This document shows positions 55,825 through 64,000 of a stretch of DNA of 64,000 nt, piece by piece. The position numbers and the translations under genes are program-made. The stretch lies in assembly GCF_014633365.1 (NCBI RefSeq), contig NC_068352.1, positions 7,804,393 to 7,868,392 of the forward strand, read 5' to 3'. The stretch comes from Diospyros lotus. Its lineage: Eukaryota > Streptophyta > Magnoliopsida > Ericales > Ebenaceae. The notes under the pieces were generated by a model, which worked only from the letters and a program-made list of their open reading frames with translations, was not told where the DNA came from and did not search any database. The first letter of the stretch is position 1, and each line of letters opens with the position of its first letter.

Positions 55825-58099
55825 TGTAAGCACCCCCACTCGGATATCCCAACCACCCGATCTATCCGAACGAAAGCGCTTACATAAGGGAAGAGAAATA
55901 AACACAAGACAAAAATACCGTGGCATGCATGCATAAGAAAAATACTACAGCGGAAGCAAAACGATATACATGCATGCCCACAAGTATCCCGCTGGAACAA
56001 CGGGCAAGGAGTAGATTAAAATATACAGACACCTGTGCCAACAAATAAAAGATACAAGGAACAACCCGGCACAGTAAAAAATGAGAGACATAACTCCCAA
56101 CAAAACATCAGAGACAACGGGGGCAAGCTAAATGTACACCATACCGACATGGCTGGCTGCTAGGTGGAACGATCCTCGCCCTCGGCCTTCGCATTACCCT
56201 TACTTGGAATGATGGAAAGCAAGGTGAGTCGCAAGACTCAACAAGTTTATAAGAAAAAGAAGGCTGTAACGTGAATAGAAGAGGAGATCACCCCAAATCG
56301 TCCCACACATACACACAAGCCATGAGACGCAACAATACAATAGTGCAGCATAATAAAAGCACATACCGGTCCTTGGGGCCCACATAAGACACCTGGCACC
56401 CAAGTCCCATACCAACCTGCTGCTGCCCTGAAAGGCAACATAAATCTCCACAAACCTGTGTGCACTGTCCCGGGTCGGTACTCCCGTCACCCGTATCCAT
56501 GTCGGTACTCTCGATACCCGAGCCATAGGCTCCCTCGGAACAGTATTACCGTCCGAGAACTAATAACTACCAGTAGCCATGCAATGCAGATAAAATGCAA
56601 TGGTGTAGTGAGCATCAACGTGATATATGGCGCCCATACATCCAGGCATGAAACCATGCTCCGCCCATATAGTAAACCACACGCGATGCATATGCCCGTG
56701 CTGGATGCATCATAACCAAGCTAGAATGTCCAGGACCAAGCATAACGAACTTATGATAATCCCAACATGTAGCCCGTACCCATGTGCACACCAAACCATG
56801 GAACAAGAATAAAATGTAACCAGGCATGCTATCATCACATAACGGCAAAGCTAGTTAGCAGTGCTTGGCACCGGTCAACGGTCAGTGACTAGGAGAGACC
56901 ATCTGATGGCCTAAGATAGACCGTACGACAGTCACACCGTCACCGAACAGTCGATCCTTGCCCCCACTACACAACCGCTCTAGCCTATAAATGACCAAAA
57001 ATCCAATAATAATACCCGAATAGCTAAGAACCTAGCCCCGGGTGAGTACGACATCATTCCCATAGGCTTGGGGGTGGTACAAACCCCCGTAGGCAACCAA
57101 CGAATAAAATCCTTAAGACCAGGTTAATAAATTAAATTTTAAAACAAATTGGTTAAAATTCTATAATTTATTAACAACCGAAACAAACGAAGGGAGGTCA
57201 AATAAATTGACAACGAAAGGAACGACGAGGAGGGTATAAAGAACTTGCCTTTACGAAGCTATCCTTAGGCTCGTTTTGGTTAAACGAGGTAAAATTTATA
57301 CACACTGCAATACCCCAATAATTCGACAAAATTAACAACATTGGGCTCTAAATGAAATTCTGACCGTACAGAATATTAATTTCTAGCTTAGCTACATATC
57401 TGGAAAATTAAATCCTTGATTAAACTTGAATTAATCTGAAATTTCCACCAAATTTCTCTCAAATTTCTCCCGCGTGCACGCTGCTGTTCTCCCAAATTTG
57501 TTGTTGTTTCTATAGCAAAAAGAACGCCCGAATTGGGCTTTAAATCGACAAAAAATGAGCGGAGGAGAGGGCGCCACGTGGCAGCGCTGGAGTGGCCGCT
57601 GGGGAGGCCACCGCCTCAATCGAAACGATGTCATTTTGGACGTCTGGCTGATTAAAAATCAGCCCAAAACCTCGTCCTCTCGCGCGCGCCCCCCGCATTT
57701 TGAACCCGCAATCGGCCGCCTCGCATGCACGCCCGCGTTCACCTGCGCCACACGCTCGCTTTAACCATATAGTACGCACATTTAATTTAAAGGGGTCTTT
57801 GGACCCTTTTTCAGAAACGCCCAGCCACCCCCCAACTTCCATTATTTACACTCTGACCCCTATATTAATTACACTAACACCCGAAACTTCCAAAAATCAC
57901 ACAATTTGTTTTATTTCAATTTTTTTCTTATTCCAGAAATTTTCTAAACTAACAAAATTAATTATCCTAATTTCTCATTTCCTTAAAATCATATAATTTA
58001 TTTTTATTTAATAACAACAAGTTATTTTAATATTTCTTTTAAATTACTTTACCTCGATAATGAGTAATTAAATTAAATCATAATTTACGGGGCGTTACC
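55825..58099 (-). repeat. 5' LTR of the second Tekay element
   Basis: About 2275 bp. It includes a GC-rich block (57467-57760: CGCGTGCACGCTGC, CACGTGGCAGCG, CGCGCGCCCCCCGC) mostly missing from the other LTR. In the parts I compared by eye the two LTRs differ by scattered single bases. The ORFs at 57431-57996 overlap on both strands in this GC-rich block and are not supported. Confidence 0.88.
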
Positions 58100-59120
58100 A
58101 CGGGACATTAGGTTAAAAATGGGTTTAAATGGATGGAAATTCAAGCCCAACAACAATCTCATTGTTATGGTGGAATTGCTATAATAGCAATAAGAACAAA
58201 AGAGTAATGGAGGAAGGGGTAAGGGCTCTGGAAGATGAAGAAGAAAATGAGCAAGGATGAGAGAAAGGGTTTTGCAGTGATTTCAAAATAAGCTTCCACG
58301 CATTCTCGTTCTTCTTCACATTTTAGCTTATATATGGAACATGTAAACCCTAGACGCCCCAATCACACCCAATCAGACAAAATCAATTAGGGGGAGAGAG
58401 AGAGAGGACCAAAGAGGTAATAAGAAGGATGCACGCCGTTGTCCTTCTCGTCCTTCGGTCGTCCTACAGTGCCACGTACCCCAAAATCGTTGCGAATACG
58501 AAAAATCGATCGAGCGATTTGCAACCCTCTGTAACAAAAATGATCGACAATTCCAAAAGAACTGTCAATCATTTGGTTTGACTGGTCGATAGAATCGATC
58601 GACAGTCTCCAAGGGTTGTCGACCGTTTTTCGTCCCATCCAACTAAGTTTTCATAAATTGCATCTAGGCCCACATTAACACTTAATGACCCTTTCACCAT
58701 CTCATGATGAAATCAAGGCCCCCGTTAACTCTTAACGACATGCCTATTAACTATTAACAGTTGCTCCTAATTAATTTAATCATTGAACCCTATCTGTTAA
58801 CTCTTAATGACAACGTTATTAACTCTTAATAACGATTTCATCTTTAATCGCTTAATCAACAACCACACTCGGATATGCGTGTGACTTTCAAGGTTCACTA
58901 CTAAGTAGCAATCAGGACACGTCAACCACTTTGACGCTGACCAAACATTTTAGTCTACAAGGAAGATCTCTCCATCTTCTCGATGTACCCTGAAAGACCC
59001 TGAGTAACAACTAACATTATGTTAAGGCGATTTTACCAATAATGAAGTCTTACTTCAAATAGAACCTATTTAGGCTTCCGATTCCCATGTACTATAATCC
59101 CTCAATTGACTAATATAACA
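58100..59120 (-). mobile_element. Unclassified LTR with TCGATC/GTCGAC words
   Basis: Non-coding. Minus-strand ATATATAA TATA-like box at 58328-58335. Just upstream of it on that strand (58500-58630) lie GATCGATC, CTGTCGAT, GATCGACAGTC and TTGTCGACCG. Further right are repeated TTAACTCTTAA(T/C)GAC words (58685-58850). Boundaries are approximate; it may be a complete LTR or part of one. Confidence 0.4.
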
Positions 59121-62100
59121 CTCAGCCTTTTTAGGGCATTTTATTATGCTAGGATTTTTTTTTTCTCACGAACATTCATAATTCATACTAAAATCCTCAA
59201 CATACCCTCATAAGAATAACATTTCCCTAACAGAACTAAGGAACGATAAACTTTTCATAAGCAGAAACAGAATCAGAACCTCATGAAATCTCGTAAATCA
59301 ATACGTAAGTAATTTCATACATTTCGTCCCTCCATCATATCATTACAATAACTGTTAATGAAAATAAACAACACTAATTGGATAACTCGTCCTAGCCTTG
59401 GCTTAGGACCCAACAAAACCTCCACCATGCTCAAGCTTCAATCACCCTTTTGCCCTTTTGATTGCTTATCTCACCTGGAACATGAAATATTATGGGGACA
59501 AATGTCTAATATTAGAAGATGAATCTTCTAAGAGAGGGTTAAAACAATATGAATAAATAATGCATGGACATGTATAAACAGATACCCTAGTGTAACTTCC
59601 CTGGCAATCCAGCCCAACACAGAATCCTAGGTAGTAATCCCGACATGCACATAAGGCAATGGGATACTCCTATGTTAGTTCTATATAATGGAAAATATAT
59701 TCCAAGAGGGGGAGTGAATTAGAATTTGGGTAATTTTGCGATAGTTTAAAGATTTATACCATGTAGGACACTATGTTTCGGAACATGAGGAAATATGTTT
59801 CAAAATAAACCTTTTTGTTCAGTGTGTTTCGAAATATAAGTATGTTTCGAAACCAAACTTTCTATCAAGTATGTTTCGAAACCTAGTATGATATGTTTCG
59901 AAACTTTCCTCTCTGTTTTGCCTATTTTGAAACTTTTAGTTTTTGAAAACGATTCTTTTAAAAGCATAAACAATGATAATAGGTAAGAGAAATAGAAACA
60001 AGTGCACACAAGATTTATAGTGGTTCGGCACCCGCGTACTCCACTACCTTCAAGCTTACCCACTTGAAGGATTTTCAAACACAATCATTTTCACTAGTGA
60101 TCAACCACACCAAGGGTTTTACCACGGTTCACCCTAAAACCTTACACAATGAGTTTTTGCAGGCTCAATTCAAACCTTACAACAAGATAAATAAAACTTA
60201 TCTTTTACAACCCAACAGATTGAATGTAGTAAAAATACCTTACCAAATAGTCGTTACAAACCTATTTGTAGGGGAGTAAGGAGATCTTGAAAGGATGAGA
60301 GTGTCAGTTTCAGTTTGCTTCTCCTTTTCACACCACAATGCACACAAAGGATTAATTAAAAGGATCTTCTTTGAGAGCTTGTTGAAAGAGTTTCATTCAC
60401 TTGTGCTTGTGTATGTAGCAATATCTCTTGTAAGTGTATAAACTTGTGTATGCTTGTAAGAGGTGCTTCTTGTCTTCAAAGAATTTATATATATATCAAC
60501 AAATAGAATTTTGGCTAATTATAACCATTAGAGACAAGATGATAAAGTAGGTTTCGAAACACACATTATAGGTTTCGAAACGATACATTTTTACACTGAG
60601 GTTTCGAAACATAGATATTATGTTTCGAAACATCCAGCCTTTACAGCTGGTTATGCACTAGGAGACAGAATGAGTAAGAGACAAATTCTTTTTAAAACAA
60701 AATGATTTTGTTTTATTTTCTACTTACAAAAATTTGAAATTAAACATCAGGGTATGGAGATTAAGTTAAAAGATGACTTTTAAAATAACTTTTGAATTAA
60801 AGTGCAAAAGCATGTCAGGTTTTCAAATTTTCTACTGATAGAGTCAAATGTTTCGAAACATGCTATGAAGGTTTTGACACATACTTCAAAAACATATATC
60901 AAAACATATGCAACACATTTTTAAATGCTCTGTTGAGAGAATTTATAGAGGTTTCGAAACATATGCTTAGATTTCAAATAGGATTTGAAATATAGATTAT
61001 AAAGTTAGCAAACAATGGAACCTTATCAAAATACATTTCGAAACATGTATAGAAACATGGCAGAATGATGTTTCAAAACATGGAAAGTTAGTTTCGAAAC
61101 ATGATGCATGAATTTTGGATCTTGTATAAGTTCTTGGGAAAAAATCACTCACCTTTGAACAAAACTCGATATTTCTCAAATAACGTGTCCACCTTCGATT
61201 TTCATGTCATGCCTTAAAAATTGAAAAATCACTCAACCTTGAGCCTCAATGTACCCTGGCCATCATATTTATTCAAAAAAATATCAACACCTATTTTTCC
61301 ATAATTTTTTCATATTTTTCTTTATTTTCTTCCTATTTTTACTTTGATAATTCCCAAAACAAATACCTCCTCAAATATTTTTTCAAAATTTTCAACACCA
61401 TAATTCATAAAATATTTTTTTTAAAATATTAAAAAAAAAATACCTATTGGTCATGTGCCCTTACGAGCCTTGCGCATATACTGTATGTGATGACTAGAGC
61501 GTGCATCTCATGCACCGATCATCTTTCTTTGGCTCTGATCATCGGTGACTTTTGGATTTTGCTTCTACCTTGCTCCCCACCTCAAGTCGATCACAATGGT
61601 GCAACTTTAGGCTCGAAACAACCACTGAAAGTGGTTAAATTGACCATTTGAAAGCTCGGCCAAAGCTTTTGCTTGGTTTTCTGCGACCCTTCGAAACCTT
61701 ATGAAACTCACACAAATGATGACCAAACTCTCTAGAAACACTCTATAAAATACAAGCCCTCGATTCACCCTTTAAAGCCTTCACTTTGAGCTTTGAAGTT
61801 ATGGAAAACCCTCAGCCCTTGATCCTTATTTATACCCAAAATTGAGCCCTAAAATGCCCTTGGCCATCACATTCGAGGTCTTTAATTCCCTATCCTGCCA
61901 TAGATTGACACACAACCATCATCATTGGTCCCCAAAATCCGATTATAGAGCCTCGATTTTTCTACCAAGTCACGGCCAAAATTTTGATCAAATCGGCCGT
62001 CGATGTGGCCGATCCTTGGTCGTGGATAGGTCCCAATGAAGCTATCCCTAGCTATGAGCCCACCTTGGGAGCCCCCAATTACCACAATAGGCAATGAGAG

Positions 62101-62699
62101 AGGTGGTCACCTGCTAGTAGTGTTCACATTGCCAATTTTTCCAAAATTGCACTTTTGCCCCCTCAAACTTCAAAATTGCATTTTGGGCCCTTTTGAGCAA
62201 CCCCTTGAGTTTTCAAAAATTCCATAATGAATCCCTGACTTTCCTCTTTCATATTTTATCCCCCAAGTTTCGTTTTACTACTTTCGGCCAAGTTTTATAA
62301 ATTACACTTAGGCCTGAAAGTATGCTTTAATCGCGAAACCCTCTTATTTCATCCTGAAACCACTTCAGGGTTGTTCCTTGTGAAAAAATTCAATCCATTC
62401 AAGGTTTTGTTGACTTTTTGAAAGTCTCTTATGACAATTCAGTTTTTCAGCCCGAACCACAACTATACCGAAAACTGTCTCTGATTCAATTTCTTTCAAT
62501 GCTATAAATCATGCCTTGAGATGCTCATTAGTGATATACCTATTTTCTTAGACATCCAAGCTTTGGGGCATTCCCTACAGTTAATTCGATCACTCACAAC
62601 TGTGAGAATTTACATTAATACCCCTAATCTTCTGATATTTCTATTTTTAGCCCAAGATAAATTACGTTTGAGTCCTTTTAGAAAATTTTGGGTATTACA
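59121..62699 (-). mobile_element. Tekay-like LTR split by a SIRE-like LTR
   Basis: The right part (61149-62699) ends TTTTGGGTATTACA and is followed by polypurine-complement and chromodomain-tail sequence, so on the minus strand it is a 3' LTR starting TGTAATACCC at 62699. The left part (59121-59689) has the CTCACCTGGAACATG segment found in the left half of other Tekay LTRs here. The interval 59690-61148 between them is a foreign insertion. The left boundary (TATAACACTCAGCC) is tentative. Confidence 0.5.
59690..61148 (-). mobile_element. SIRE-like Copia LTR with GTTTCGAAAC cluster
   Basis: Left end ATTCCAAGAGGGGGAGTGAATT and block AAGATTTATAGTGGTTCGGC (about 60010-60030) are typical of these repeats. 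A minus-strand TATA-like TATATATATAAATTC is at 60482-60496. At least twelve exact TTTCGAAA words occur, most at 60540-61100. Same order as 32870-34302. Right end about 61148 (TGATTTTTTCCC on the minus strand). ORFs here contain the motif translated (FETYLIESLVSKH) and are not genes. Confidence 0.5.
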
Positions 62700-62840
62700 T
62701 TTACCCATTCTTAAAGAAATTTTGTCCTTGAAATTTGCATCTGACCAATCAAGTAACTAAGGAAAACACTATTTTCGATTCACTTTATTCAATCCTATGA
62801 GAAATAACCATGACCACTGGTTCTTTTCCTCAAGTTGATA
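62700..62840 (-). pseudogene. Tekay 3' interior tail
   Basis: ACCCATTCTTAAAGAAATTT, then TTGTCCTTGAAATTTGCATCTGACCA with CAAGTAACTAAGG matches the interior that follows the LTR in the other two elements (37176-37230 and 51161-51225): polypurine tract, then the C-terminus of the chromodomain gene. The element is cut off right of this. Confidence 0.6.
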
Positions 62841-64000
62841 TATAGTATTGTCATTCGAATATATTAACCATTCTTTCTTTGTACGTACTATATGTCCATG
62901 TAACGTATTTCTTCCAGAATTTTTCATTGTAGCTCTTCACTGATGGTCACATATATTAAGAATAATATATATCATTTCAAGAGTAAATACACTATTCACA
63001 ATCTTCTCTTTATTTCACAAATTTTTGGTAACATTTCTAAGAAAAACCACAAAAATTTGCTATTCTATTTGATTGATGCTCAAAAATGCCAAAAATTTGT
63101 TATATTTTTATTACCTCCTAATCCATTTAATCAGCTAAAAATATCAAAGATTACTTGTTGTAGCCTAAAGGAAGAAAAAGAAATGAAGGTGTTCTGATAG
63201 AGTCAAATCCATTCAAATGAAAGCTGAGTAATTCGAATGAGTCTTCAGAAGATATTCAAATATGGAGCAATTCAGATGGAAGCTAGTCAATCATTCGAAT
63301 GAATGATTTAAACATTCGAATATGCAAACTATCGAGAATGTATTCGGATAAGCTTGGCCCAATTCGGATAAGAAGTAGCAAAATCAAGAACTCCAAGTAA
63401 AATTGTGTATATTCGAATGTCTCCTAAGTCATTCGAATGAGCTGAGAATGAGAAGATATTCGGATGAACATATCGTATGGAAACAATGAAGATATATCCG
63501 AATGAAGACCAAGTCATTCGAATGTAATTGAAGAAGAGAGAAAAGCTATTCGAATGAAGGCTGAGTAATTCGAATAAGAAGCAATCAAGAACTTAAGATT
63601 CGTATTCTCCCAAAAGCATTCGGATGAGAATAATAGCATTCGAATACTTCATAAGTCATTCGAATGTTAAGAAGAAATAAATAGAAAAATTAGAAATTCA
63701 TTCGAATGAAAGTACTGTTACATTCGAATGACAGAAGAAATCACCGTGCAATGAACAGTAAAGTGTAAAATTCATTCGAATGAGTTTAGCATTCATTCGA
63801 ATGATCCAAGCGGCCAAGGAAAACTAAGTGTGCATTCAAACACCCTTGCTCGCACATTTGAATGAATATCCGAAAAAAAAAGCTCTGACATGCGCAAATA
63901 AACACGGTGGCTCTAAGGTAAATTCAACGAACTTTTTGAACAACTTTTCACCAAGTGGTCCCCTCTTCCATGCGCAGTAAGCTTAAAAATGAACCAACAT
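62841..64000. repeat. ATTCGAAT palindrome array in unclassified repeat
   Basis: From 63190 to 63860, fourteen exact ATTCGAAT words plus about ten one-base variants (ATTCGGAT, ATTCAAAT) recur every 20-60 bp, mostly as CATTCGAATG. No coding frame. Similar to, but denser than, the cluster in the Tekay LTR at 35800-36260, so it is probably part of an LTR running off the window. 62841-63189 shows nothing else recognisable. Confidence 0.6.

Larger units (their letters stand above)
49104..58099 (-). mobile_element. Second Tekay-type chromovirus, both LTRs present
   Basis: About 9.0 kb on the minus strand: 5' LTR 55825-58099, PBS 55809-55822, gag 55231-55687 onward, zinc knuckles, protease, RT, RNase H, integrase, chromodomain to 51208, polypurine tract GGGGGGGAGGATT (complement of about 51161-51175), 3' LTR 49104-51160. 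The flanks AAGGG (49099-49103) and ACGGG (58100-58104) are a 4-of-5 target duplication. Coding is better preserved than in the element at 34722, with catalytic residues mostly intact, but stops remain in gag, RT, integrase and chromodomain. Confidence 0.9.

Noticed and set aside
57431..57996. Overlapping ORFs on both strands in GC-rich DNA
   Set aside because: Stop-poor because of GC content within the LTR; no motif and not shared by the other LTR.
63190..63860. CRISPR-like array
   Set aside because: The repeated word is only 8-10 bases, spacing is irregular and the genome is eukaryotic.

Overview
This is a plant nuclear window, most likely from a eudicot. It is almost entirely transposable elements, with one convincing intact host gene: a four-exon MATH-BTB protein at 46094-47543 that belongs to the Arabidopsis At1g21780 type. 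The plant origin rests on GT-AG introns, plant-lineage LTR retrotransposons (Tat, Tekay chromovirus, Maximus/SIRE Copia, Cassandra TRIM), CACTA and hAT remnants, and a captured plant LOG cDNA. I cannot name the species.

Layout. 1-1850: a minus-strand gypsy LTR next to a broken Copia end. 1851-about 26545: a degenerate Tat-clade Ty3/gypsy element on the plus strand. Nested inside it are two Cassandra TRIMs (3543-4186 and 22793-23432) and a Maximus/SIRE-like Copia (6718-about 20484). The Copia LTR holds a CACTA element (7275-8779). The Copia gag is split after 17 nt by a 7.6-kb non-autonomous LTR element (9581-17209), which itself carries an intronless LOG (cytokinin riboside monophosphate phosphoribohydrolase) copy and a second, unidentified ORF. 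The Tat element also has 3' tandem repeats and an antisense, apparently intron-containing gene (23911-26331). 26546-34721: CACTA ends, Copia, Tat and SIRE LTR fragments, and decayed intergenic DNA. 34722-42543: a minus-strand Tekay chromovirus. 42544-46093: intergenic DNA with an 8-bp-TSD hAT MITE and a tRNA-derived SINE. 46094-47543: the MATH-BTB gene. 49104-58099: a second, better preserved Tekay chromovirus with both LTRs. 58100-64000: further minus-strand LTR sequences, including a SIRE-like LTR inside a Tekay LTR.

Most polyprotein genes carry stops and frameshifts, so the elements are relics. The strongest unexplained signals are these: (1) the LOG capture with an adjoining Cys-rich ORF; (2) the spliced antisense gene in the Tat element; (3) clusters of self-complementary words with a TCGA core (CTGTCGACAG, TACTCGAGTA, CATTCGAATG, GTTTCGAAAC) recurring in unrelated LTRs, in most cases just upstream of the LTR TATA box; (4) a tandem array of hairpin units in the CACTA element. 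All boundaries come from reading the sequence by eye; no alignment or database search was run.
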